A stretch of DNA of 64,000 nt from NAT127 sp034717695 (GTDB lineage Bacteria > Pseudomonadota > Gammaproteobacteria > Pseudomonadales > Porticoccaceae): assembly GCA_034717695.1 (NCBI GenBank), contig JAYELS010000021.1, positions 62,001 to 126,000 of the forward strand. The letters run 5' to 3'. The position numbers were made by a program, and so were the translations under genes. Shown here piece after piece: positions 1-7,543 of the stretch (positions are counted from its first letter, which is position 1; each line of letters opens with the position of its first letter). The notes under the pieces are model-generated. The model had not been told where the DNA came from. It did no database searches and saw only the letters and a list, made by a program, of their open reading frames with translations.

Positions 1-2
1 TC

Positions 3-953
3 GCCGCCCGGGACGCCGGACTCTACCGGGATCTCCGCGCCCGGGGCCTGACCATCAACGTGCTGGTGCATGACCTGCTGCCCATCACCAGCCCGGCGTT
101 CTTCCCGCCAGGGGCGGACATCATCCACGGCCGATGGCTGGCCGCCATCCGAGAATTTGCCCATCGGCTGATCTGCATCTCCGGCGCCGTGGCGGACGAA
201 GTGCGGGCCCTGTGTCCCCCGGGGCAAGCGCTGCCGCCCATTGCGGTGCTCCACCACGGCGCCGATATCGACGCCTCCGCCCCCAGCGGGGGGATGCCGC
301 GCCAGGCGAAAAGGCTCCTGGCAACATTGTCGGCCTCACCCACATTTCTCATGGTGGGCACCATCGAGCCCCGCAAGGGTCACCTGCAAACCCTTGACGC
401 CTTCGAGCTACTGTGGCGCAAGGGCCTCGACATCAACCTCGCCATCGTCGGCAGCGAGGGCTGGAAGCCTTTGGACGACGGCCAGCGGCGCACCATCCCC
501 GAAATCGTCCGGCGGCTCAGTACCCACCCGCGCCGGGAACGGTCGCTGTTCTGGCTGTCGGGTATCAGCGATCAATTCCTGGAGGCCCTGTACGGGGCGT
601 CCACCTGCCTGATCGCCGCCAGCGAGGGGGAGGGCTTCGGCCTGCCCCTGATCGAGGCAGCGCAACACCAGGTGCCCTTGATCGTCCGCGACATACCGGT
701 ATTCCGCGAAGTGGCGGGGGATCACGCCTGGTACTTCTCCGGGCTCGCCCCCGAGGCCCTGGCGGACGCCATCGAGGCCTGGCTCCCCCTGTGGCGCGCC
801 GGCAAGGCCCCCGAGTCCCGCAACCTGCCGTGGCGCACCTGGGCCGACAACACCCAGCAACTCTGCGCCATCCTGCTGGCCACGCCCGAGGACAACAGAC
901 CCTCCACGGGACAGACACCCGGGGCCTTGTGCTATAGTTCGCCGCTTTCCTGA
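3..953 (+). CDS. Glycosyltransferase family 4, 5'-truncated by window edge
   Basis: The frame is open from the first bases of the window, so the true start lies upstream. The visible 316 residues hold the end of the acceptor domain and a complete GT-B donor domain. The family motif EGEGFGLPLIEA (E-x7-E, nucleotide-sugar phosphate contact) is followed by a conserved helix and a REVAGDHAWYF segment typical of mannosyl- or rhamnosyl-transferases. It probably adds sugars to the lipid-linked polysaccharide on the cytoplasmic face of the inner membrane. It sits 53 bp upstream of gmd and heads the visible part of the polysaccharide cluster. Acceptor, donor and linkage cannot be read from the sequence. 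Confidence 0.85.
   Translation, partial: AARDAGLYRDLRARGLTINVLVHDLLPITSPAFFPPGADIIHGRWLAAIREFAHRLICISGAVADEVRALCPPGQALPPIAVLHHGADIDASAPSGGMPRQAKRLLATLSASPTFLMVGTIEPRKGHLQTLDAFELLWRKGLDINLAIVGSEGWKPLDDGQRRTIPEIVRRLSTHPRRERSLFWLSGISDQFLEALYGASTCLIAASEGEGFGLPLIEAAQHQVPLIVRDIPVFREVAGDHAWYFSGLAPEALADAIEAWLPLWRAGKAPESRNLPWRTWADNTQQLCAILLATPEDNRPSTGQTPGALCYSSPLS
930..938 (+). promoter_or_regulatory. Possible extended -10 promoter for gmd
   Basis: TGC followed by TATAGT forms an extended -10 element inside the last codons of the upstream glycosyltransferase, about 70 bp before gmd. No good -35 hexamer is visible, so this is a weak prediction. Confidence 0.3.
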
Positions 954-1006
954 CAACCGCCGGCGCTGCACGGATGTCGCCGACCTGCTGAAATGGAACC
1001 GCCCCC

Positions 1007-1996
1007 ATGACCACGAAATCCGCGCTGATCACCGGCATCACCGGCCAGGACGGTGCCTACCTCGCCCAGCTCCTGCTGGACAAGGGCTACCGTGTATATG
1101 GCCTCACCCCGCGCCGCAGCACCTCCGACGTCAACCTCGGCCGCCTGGAATGGCTCGGCATTGCCCACGACGTGGTGCTGCTGGACGGGGATCTGGGGGA
1201 CCTGTCCAGCCTGATCCGAGCTGTCGACACCGGCCAACCAAATGAAGTCTACAACCTGGGGGCCCAGTCCTTCGTCAAGACCTCCTGGGACCAACCATTG
1301 CTCACCGGCCAGGTGACCGGCCTCGGCGCCGTCAACCTGCTGGAAGCGCTGCGCATCGCCAGGCCCGATGCCCGTTTCTACCAGGCGTCCACCTCCGAGA
1401 TGTACGGCCTGATCCAGGAGCCCATGCAGTCGGAGGCCACACCGTTCTACCCCCGCTCCCCCTACGCCGTGGCCAAGCTCTACGCCCATTGGATGACCGT
1501 CAACTACCGGGAGAGCTTCGGCCTCTTCGCCTGCAGCGGCATCCTCTTCAATCACGAGTCTCCCCTGCGGGGGCTGGAGTTCGTCACCCGCAAGGTGACC
1601 GACGGCGTGGCCCGCATCAAGCTCGGCCTCGCCAGGGAACTGCGCCTCGGCAATATCGATGCCACCCGGGACTGGGGCCATGCCCGGGACTACGTGCGCG
1701 CCATGTGGCTGATGCTGCAGCAGGAGGTCGCCGAGGATTTCGTGATCGCCACCGGGCGCACCACCAGTGTGCGGGACATGTGCCGCATCGCCTTCGAACT
1801 CGCGGGTCTCGACATGGACAGGCATTTGGTGATCGATCCCGCCTTCTTCCGCCCGGCGGAAGTGGACGTGCTGCTCGGCAATCCCGCCAAGGCCCGCGCC
1901 AAGCTCGGCTGGGAAGCCACCACCAGCCTCGAGGCGATGATCGCGGAAATGTACGAGGCGGACCTGCACAGGCTCAAGCACCTGGCTCGGGGCTGA
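1007..1996 (+). CDS. gmd: GDP-mannose 4,6-dehydratase
   Basis: Converts GDP-D-mannose to GDP-4-keto-6-deoxy-D-mannose, the precursor of GDP-D-rhamnose or GDP-L-fucose. The 329-residue extended SDR protein starts with the NADP-binding GITGQDGAYL motif. The active-site serine/threonine segment is STSEMYG, and the catalytic Tyr and Lys lie in SPYAVAKLYAHW. The stretch FNHESPLRG is a hallmark of Gmd. Length is close to short bacterial Gmd proteins of the A-band type. It is followed by a reductase gene that would complete GDP-D-rhamnose, and manC in the same cluster supplies GDP-mannose. Confidence 0.96.
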   Translation: MTTKSALITGITGQDGAYLAQLLLDKGYRVYGLTPRRSTSDVNLGRLEWLGIAHDVVLLDGDLGDLSSLIRAVDTGQPNEVYNLGAQSFVKTSWDQPLLTGQVTGLGAVNLLEALRIARPDARFYQASTSEMYGLIQEPMQSEATPFYPRSPYAVAKLYAHWMTVNYRESFGLFACSGILFNHESPLRGLEFVTRKVTDGVARIKLGLARELRLGNIDATRDWGHARDYVRAMWLMLQQEVAEDFVIATGRTTSVRDMCRIAFELAGLDMDRHLVIDPAFFRPAEVDVLLGNPAKARAKLGWEATTSLEAMIAEMYEADLHRLKHLARG

Positions 1997-2053
1997 CACC
2001 GTGGGCAAAGTACTGCCGCCACCGACACCCCGAGCCGCGACCGCGCAGCGCCG

Positions 2054-3034
2054 ATGAAGAGTCTCGCGGGCAGGACAGTGCTGGTCACCGGCGGCAGTGG
2101 CTTCGTCGGCGGCCACCTGCTGGCGGCCCTGGCCGCGGCCGGCTGCGGACCTCTTCACGCCACCACCCTGACGCCACCGGCGAGCGGGAGCGATGTCACC
2201 TGGCACGAACTCGACATCACCGAGCGGGCGACCACCCTGGCCCTGGTGGCCGGGATTGCCCCTGACCTGGTGTTTCACCTCGCCGCCCAGTCCCATGTCC
2301 CCACAGGGTTCAGCCAGCCGGAGCTGACCTGGGCGGTCAACCTCAACGGCACCCTCAACCTGCTGGAAGGTACCGCCCGCGCGAACCCGACCGCCACCTT
2401 CGTCAATATCGGCTCCGCCGATTGCTATGGCGGCAGTTTCCGCGCCGGCCTGGCGGTTGCCGAGGCCAGCCCCTTCGAGCCCCTGAACCCCTACGCCGCC
2501 AGCAAGGCCGCCGCCGACCTGGCCGCCCGCCAGTACGCCGCCACCACCGGCCTCAGGGTGATCCGCGCCCGCCCCTTCAATCACAGCGGCCCTGGCCAGG
2601 GGGAGAACTTCGTGCTGCCGGCCTTTGCCGCGCAGATCGCCCGCATCGAGGCGGGGGTACAGGCGCCAGAAATCGCTGTGGGGGACTTGAGCGGCGAGCG
2701 GGATTTCCTCCATATTGCCGACGTGGTGGACGCCTACCTGGCGCTTGCCGCCGGCGCCGGCCGCATTCCCTCGGGCAGCGCATTCAACATTGCCTCGGGG
2801 GAAGCCGTCACCATCGCCAGCCTCCTCGACCAGCTGCTGGCGGAGAGCCCTGCGCGCATCCGCGTGGTTCAGGATCCGACGCGACTGCGGCCGGTGGACA
2901 TCCCCCGTATCGCCGGCGACAACAGCGCCCTGCGCCTCGCCACCGACTGGAGACCCCGCCACACTCGGGAATGCCTGCTCGCCGATCTGTTGAACCATTG
3001 GCGCGAACAGGTCGCCCTGGAGGCCCGGCGGTGA
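2054..3034 (+). CDS. rmd: GDP-6-deoxy-D-mannose (GDP-4-keto-rhamnose) reductase
   Basis: An extended SDR protein of 326 residues that probably reduces the Gmd product to GDP-D-rhamnose. The N-terminal NAD(P) motif is VTGGSGFVGGHL. The catalytic Tyr-Lys pair is in NPYAASKAAAD. The segment RPFNHSGPGQGENFVLPAFA, with the later GERDFLHIADVVDAY, matches the Rmd pattern rather than fucose synthase. It lies 57 bp after gmd, and its stop overlaps the wzm start in GTGA, so translation is probably coupled. A related epimerase is possible, but pairing with gmd favours Rmd. Confidence 0.88.
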   Translation: MKSLAGRTVLVTGGSGFVGGHLLAALAAAGCGPLHATTLTPPASGSDVTWHELDITERATTLALVAGIAPDLVFHLAAQSHVPTGFSQPELTWAVNLNGTLNLLEGTARANPTATFVNIGSADCYGGSFRAGLAVAEASPFEPLNPYAASKAAADLAARQYAATTGLRVIRARPFNHSGPGQGENFVLPAFAAQIARIEAGVQAPEIAVGDLSGERDFLHIADVVDAYLALAAGAGRIPSGSAFNIASGEAVTIASLLDQLLAESPARIRVVQDPTRLRPVDIPRIAGDNSALRLATDWRPRHTRECLLADLLNHWREQVALEARR

Positions 3035-3810
3035 ACCCCGGCCTGCTGCTGCATTTCGTCCGCCAGGACCTGGTGGACCGCCACGCCGGCTCCGCTCTCG
3101 GAGCCCTCTGGACCCTGCTGCTGCCCCTCGCCAACATCCTGATCTTCACCCTGGTGTTTTCGCGCATCATGGGGGCCCGCCTGGAAATGCTGGGCATGGA
3201 GTCCCTCGGGGCCTACAGCTACAGCGTTTATCTCGTGACCGGCCTGCTGGCATGGAACTGCTTCGCCAACACCCTCATCCGCATCACCCAGGTGTTCCAC
3301 GAAAAGGCCAACCTGATCGGCAAGGTGCGCCTCTCGCTGTTTTCCCTGCCCCTGTTCGTGCTGGTGAGCGAAACTGTCGTCTACCTGATCTCCATGGGCT
3401 TTTTCGTGGTGTTCCTGTGGCTGATCGACTTTTCCTGGAGCTGGCAGTGGCTGTGGCTGCCGCTGATCTTTGCCGCCCAGATGGTGCTCGCCTACGGCCT
3501 CGGTCTGATCTGCGCGGTGCTCAGCGTCTTTCTCAGGGACATCAAGGAATTCGTCGGGGTGGTGACCCAATTCTGGTTCTGGATGACCCCCATCGTCTAC
3601 GTGACCAGTGTCCTCCCGGAGCGCTGGCTGCCACTCTTTGCCATGAATCCGATCAGCCACACCACCCAGGCGCTGCGCGACACCCTCATCCTCGGCCGCG
3701 CCCCCGATCTCGCGACCCTCGCCGCCGTGCTCGGCGGCGGCGTCCTGCTGGTGCTGATCGGGCTTTTCATCGGCGGCAAGTTGGAGAAGGACATCCGTGA
3801 TTTTCTCTGA
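3031..3810 (+). CDS. wzm: Polysaccharide ABC transporter, permease
   Basis: Inner-membrane subunit of an ABC-2 exporter that flips the finished undecaprenyl-linked polysaccharide to the periplasm. The GTG start overlaps the rmd stop, giving 259 residues. The same frame is open further upstream, but that stretch overlaps rmd and does not look like this family. The N-terminal amphipathic part (RQDLVDRHAGSALGALW) precedes several hydrophobic segments typical of Wzm/TagG/KpsM permeases. The FWFWMTPIVY stretch is characteristic. The ATPase partner wzt follows after 60 bp. Confidence 0.9.
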   Translation: MNPGLLLHFVRQDLVDRHAGSALGALWTLLLPLANILIFTLVFSRIMGARLEMLGMESLGAYSYSVYLVTGLLAWNCFANTLIRITQVFHEKANLIGKVRLSLFSLPLFVLVSETVVYLISMGFFVVFLWLIDFSWSWQWLWLPLIFAAQMVLAYGLGLICAVLSVFLRDIKEFVGVVTQFWFWMTPIVYVTSVLPERWLPLFAMNPISHTTQALRDTLILGRAPDLATLAAVLGGGVLLVLIGLFIGGKLEKDIRDFL

Positions 3811-3870
3811 CCATCGAGCCATCTCTCCAGGCCCCATCCCCTCCCGCGTCGGCACACAAGGAGGTGGGCG

Positions 3871-5055
3871 GTGATCGAGGTCAGCGGTCTCGAAAAATCC
3901 TTCAAGCTCTACCACCGGCCCGCCGATCGCCTCAAGGAGATTCTGCTGCGCCGGCCATTCCACACCCGCTACCAGGCCCTGCGGGGTCTCCGCTTCCGGG
4001 TGGAGGACGGCGAAACCCTCGGCATCATCGGCCGCAACGGCGCGGGGAAATCCACCCTGCTCAAGATCCTCAACGGCGTGCTGTTGCCGGATGCCGGCAC
4101 GGTGCGGGCCACCGGCAGGGTGACGGGACTTTTGGAACTGGGCACCGGGTTCGATCTCGCCATGAACGGGCTCGCCAACATCCGCACCAACGGCCTGCTG
4201 CTGGGCATGAGCGAAGGGGAACTCGCCAGCCGCCGCGATGCCATCATCGCCTTCGCCGAGCTTGGCCCCTTCATCCACGAGCCGCTGCGCACCTACTCCT
4301 CCGGCATGGTGATGCGCCTGGCGTTCGCCATCGCCATCCACGCCGACCCGGAAATTTTCCTCGTCGACGAGGCCCTGTCGGTGGGGGATGGCCACTTCCA
4401 GCAAAAATGCATGCGCCGCATTCGCGAATTTCGCGCCAACGGCGGCTCCATCATCTTCGTGTCCCATGATCTCAACGCCATCAAGATGCTCTGCGATCGA
4501 GTGATCGTGTTGAAGGACGGCGAGATGGTGTGCGACGGCGAACCCGAGACGGCGGTCAACCACTACAACCAGCTGCTCGCCGGCGACGACGACCCCGCCG
4601 CCGAACACTCGGTGGTGGAGGGGGGCTACGGCAATTTCAAGGCCGCCATCACCGCCGCCGAGGCCCTGGGTTGCGATTCCCGGAGCAACGCCATCACCTG
4701 CGGCGAGGAGATGATGGTCACGACGCGAATCGACTGCCACGCCGCCATCCCCCCACTCTCCCTCGGCATGATGATTCGGGATCGCTTCGGCCAGGATATG
4801 TTCGGCACCAATAGCCACCTGCTCGGTCAGGTTCTCCACCTGGCCCCCGGGGAAAACCGGCGCGTGCAGTTCCGCTTCCCGATGCGCCTCGCTCCCGGCA
4901 AGTACACCATCACCCTGGCGCTGCACGATGGCGTGGATCACACCCAGCACTGTTATCACTGGTGGGACAACGCCCTGCGCTTCGAGGTCTCGGGCATACG
5001 GGGGCCACAATTCGGCGGGGTCTGCAATCTCGACCCGGTGTTTGAAGAACTGTAG
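3871..5055 (+). CDS. wzt: Polysaccharide ABC transporter ATPase with C-terminal carbohydrate-binding domain
   Basis: ATPase of the Wzm/Wzt exporter, 394 residues, GTG start behind a strong GGAGGT ribosome site. The N-terminal ATPase shows Walker A GRNGAGKS, the signature YSSGM, Walker B EIFLVDEA and the H-loop SHD. About 140 residues follow the ATPase, in the position of the Wzt C-terminal beta-sandwich. In systems such as E. coli O9a and O8 that domain recognises a modified non-reducing end before export. The adjacent methyltransferase gene fits a terminal-modification mode of export, but binding specificity is inferred, not seen. Confidence 0.92.
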   Translation: MIEVSGLEKSFKLYHRPADRLKEILLRRPFHTRYQALRGLRFRVEDGETLGIIGRNGAGKSTLLKILNGVLLPDAGTVRATGRVTGLLELGTGFDLAMNGLANIRTNGLLLGMSEGELASRRDAIIAFAELGPFIHEPLRTYSSGMVMRLAFAIAIHADPEIFLVDEALSVGDGHFQQKCMRRIREFRANGGSIIFVSHDLNAIKMLCDRVIVLKDGEMVCDGEPETAVNHYNQLLAGDDDPAAEHSVVEGGYGNFKAAITAAEALGCDSRSNAITCGEEMMVTTRIDCHAAIPPLSLGMMIRDRFGQDMFGTNSHLLGQVLHLAPGENRRVQFRFPMRLAPGKYTITLALHDGVDHTQHCYHWWDNALRFEVSGIRGPQFGGVCNLDPVFEEL

Positions 5056-5065
5056 GTATCAGGCC

Positions 5066-6424
5066 ATGTTCGTGCGCAATAACCCCGACATCGACTACGA
5101 CACCCTGGAGGTGGAAGTCCGCCAGCGCATGGCGGAACTCGACCGGCGGCGACAGGACCAGGAGGCGGGCGGTCAAGATGCCAGGGAGTCGTTCGAAGTC
5201 AACTCCCTGGCGGAGCTCTATGCCCTCGACGACGAGGACTTCATCCAGGCGGCCTACCACAGCTTTCTCGGCCGCGACGCGGACCCGGAGGGTTTCGCCC
5301 ACTATCTCTCCCTGCTCCAGGAAGGGGTCAGCAAAAGCGCCGTGGCCGCCGGCTTGCGCTACTCCCGGGCGGGGCGGGCGAGGCCCCAGCGCTTCCGGTT
5401 GCGCAAGGCCTGGCTTTCCTGGATCGCCACCCGGACACCGGTTGTCGGGGGGCTGCTGGAATCACTATTGGCGCTGCTCGGCGTCGCGGGGCTGAAACGC
5501 AACCTGTTGCAGTTGCAACGGCAGGTCGCCCTTCAGTCGCGGGAGATGAATGCCTTGCAACGTGCCCTGATGCTGGCGGAACACGAACAGAACCAGCTGC
5601 GGGACGCATTGGCCGCGAGGCTGGAGCAGAGCCTCGAGCGCGCCCGCCAGCGCGCGGAACGGGATTTCACCGCCCTGCGGGACGAGCATCGCCTCCTCCG
5701 GGAGCAGGTTCGCGGCCTCTCGACTGGCAGCGCCCAGACCGCGGACGGGGACGATCTGGTGGACGAGGATTTCTATCTGGCGTTCGAAACCCACTTCCGC
5801 GGCCCCGACGCCCTTATCCGCGAGCGCCTGGCGTTCTACCTGCCGGTGATCCGGGAGCGTCTGCCCGCCGCGCTCGCCAGCCTGCCCGCCCTTGACATCG
5901 GCTGTGGTCGCGGAGAGTGGCTCGCCATGCTGCGGGAGGCGGGCTATCAGCCGGTGGGTATCGACCTCAACCGCCGCAACGTGGAAACCTGCGCGGCCAA
6001 GGGGCTGGACGCCCACCAGGCCGATGGCATCGACTGGCTGCGCGCCCTGGCGGGGGAATCGGTCGCGCTGATCTCCGCCTTCCACGTGATCGAGCACCTG
6101 AGTCTCGGTCAGTTGAACAGCCTTCTGGTGGAGGCCCTGCGGGTACTCAAACCCGGGGGCCTGGTGATTTTCGAAACGCCCAATCCGGAAAACCTCATCA
6201 CGGCGGCACACCACTTCTACACGGACCCCACCCACCGCAATCCGCTGCCGCCGACGCTGGTGGAGTTCCTGCTGGATTACCGGGGATTCGCCGACATCCG
6301 CACCCACCGGCTGCACCCCCTGGGCAAGCTCCCCGCCGCCGACGATGAGCTGGCGCGACAGTGGGGCGCCCTGCTGCACGGCCCCCAGGATTATGCGGTG
6401 ATCGCCCGCAAGCCCGGGTGTTGA
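5066..6424 (+). CDS. DUF4214-coiled-coil-SAM methyltransferase, possible polysaccharide chain terminator
   Basis: A 452-residue protein starting 10 bp after wzt. Residues about 50-102 match DUF4214 (YHSFLGRDADPEGFAHYL). Residues about 140-218 are rich in Gln, Arg, Glu and Leu heptads and look like a coiled coil. Residues about 270-415 form a class I methyltransferase with the SAM motif LDIGCGRGEWL. The E. coli O9a terminator WbdD combines a methyltransferase, a kinase and a coiled coil used as a length ruler. This protein has the first and last but no visible kinase, and the order is reversed. A role in capping the glycan that Wzt recognises is inferred from position. The substrate is unknown. 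Confidence 0.8.
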   Translation: MFVRNNPDIDYDTLEVEVRQRMAELDRRRQDQEAGGQDARESFEVNSLAELYALDDEDFIQAAYHSFLGRDADPEGFAHYLSLLQEGVSKSAVAAGLRYSRAGRARPQRFRLRKAWLSWIATRTPVVGGLLESLLALLGVAGLKRNLLQLQRQVALQSREMNALQRALMLAEHEQNQLRDALAARLEQSLERARQRAERDFTALRDEHRLLREQVRGLSTGSAQTADGDDLVDEDFYLAFETHFRGPDALIRERLAFYLPVIRERLPAALASLPALDIGCGRGEWLAMLREAGYQPVGIDLNRRNVETCAAKGLDAHQADGIDWLRALAGESVALISAFHVIEHLSLGQLNSLLVEALRVLKPGGLVIFETPNPENLITAAHHFYTDPTHRNPLPPTLVEFLLDYRGFADIRTHRLHPLGKLPAADDELARQWGALLHGPQDYAVIARKPGC

Positions 6425-6442
6425 GTGGAGGCGTCGGGCACC

Positions 6443-7543
6443 ATGCCGGTAATCCATCAGTTCGCCCCCAGCCTCGCCCCCGGCGACGGCGTATCCAATG
6501 GCGTGTTCTACACCCGCGACCTACTCCGCCAATTGGGCTGCCGGTCGGAGGTCTTCAGCCACCGCCCGCCCTTCGAACTGCGGGACAGTGCCCGGGACAT
6601 CCACCTGTTCGACGACCGTGCCTGCGACCTGTTGCTGGTCCATCACTCCATGGGCCATGACCTCGACCTGTGGCTGGCCGGGCTTCGCTGTGCGAAGGTG
6701 CTGGTCTACCACAACATCACCCCGGCCAGTTATTTTCCCGAGGGGTCCGGCCACCACTTCTACGCCCGGCGGGGCATCGCCCAACTGGCGGAATGGCGCG
6801 ATCAGTACCTGGGGGCCATCGCCGACTCCGCCTTCAATGGCGCCGCCCTTGCCGAACACGGCTACCCCAACCTGGCCATCCTGCCCCTGCTGGTGGATTT
6901 CGCCAGCCTCGACGGCGAGGTCACCCGCCCCCCCTGGGCGAGCCTCTGCGAGGGGCGCCGGGTGGTGCTATCCGTGGGGCGGATAAGCGCCAACAAGCGC
7001 CAGGACCTGTTGGTCGACGCCTTCGCCGCCCTGAAATCCCTCGTTCACGGCGACCCCGAACCCTTGCTGTTCCTGGCCGGCAGCAGCGTCAATGGCGAGT
7101 TCGATCAGCGGGTTCGTCAGCGCATCGCCCACTGGGGACTGGACGCCGATGTGGTGGTCAGCGGCTTTATCGACGACCGCCACCTGGGCTGGCTCTACCG
7201 GCACAGCGCAGCCTACTGGTGTGCCAGCGAGCACGAAGGCTTCTGCATGCCGTTGATCGAGGCGGGCCATCACGGCGTCCCGGTGGTCGCCTTTGCCTCG
7301 TCCAGCATTCCCGACACCCTGGGGCAAGGCGGCCTGATCCTCGCCACACCAGACCCCGCCGCCATGGCGGCCGCCACCGCGCGCCTGCTCATCGACGAGC
7401 CCTTGCGGAACACCGTCGTCGCCGGTGGCACGAGGAATCTGCAACGGTTTGACAAGGCCAGACTGATGAAAGACCTTCGGGACTATCTCGCGCGCCTCGG
7501 GGTCCTTCCCGGCCAGCCGTCCACCGAGGCCACGACCCCGTGA
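6443..7543 (+). CDS. Glycosyltransferase family 4
   Basis: The ATG at 6443 is preferred over the upstream GTG at 6425 because GGAGG sits about 10 bases before it and MPVIHQFAPS starts like the family. The 366-residue GT-B protein carries the donor-domain motif EHEGFCMPLIEA, and VLSVGRISANKRQDLL marks the start of the donor domain. HNITP in the N-terminal half fits bacterial glycan mannosyl- or rhamnosyl-transferases. It presumably extends the lipid-linked polysaccharide in the cytoplasm. Its stop overlaps the next glycosyltransferase start (GTGA). The linkage made is not deducible. Confidence 0.87.
   Translation: MPVIHQFAPSLAPGDGVSNGVFYTRDLLRQLGCRSEVFSHRPPFELRDSARDIHLFDDRACDLLLVHHSMGHDLDLWLAGLRCAKVLVYHNITPASYFPEGSGHHFYARRGIAQLAEWRDQYLGAIADSAFNGAALAEHGYPNLAILPLLVDFASLDGEVTRPPWASLCEGRRVVLSVGRISANKRQDLLVDAFAALKSLVHGDPEPLLFLAGSSVNGEFDQRVRQRIAHWGLDADVVVSGFIDDRHLGWLYRHSAAYWCASEHEGFCMPLIEAGHHGVPVVAFASSSIPDTLGQGGLILATPDPAAMAAATARLLIDEPLRNTVVAGGTRNLQRFDKARLMKDLRDYLARLGVLPGQPSTEATTP

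Noticed and set aside
932..5010. Two long minus-strand frames opposite gmd, rmd, wzm and wzt
   Set aside because: They are rich in Gly, Ala, Gln and His without motifs, and they overlap well-conserved sense genes.
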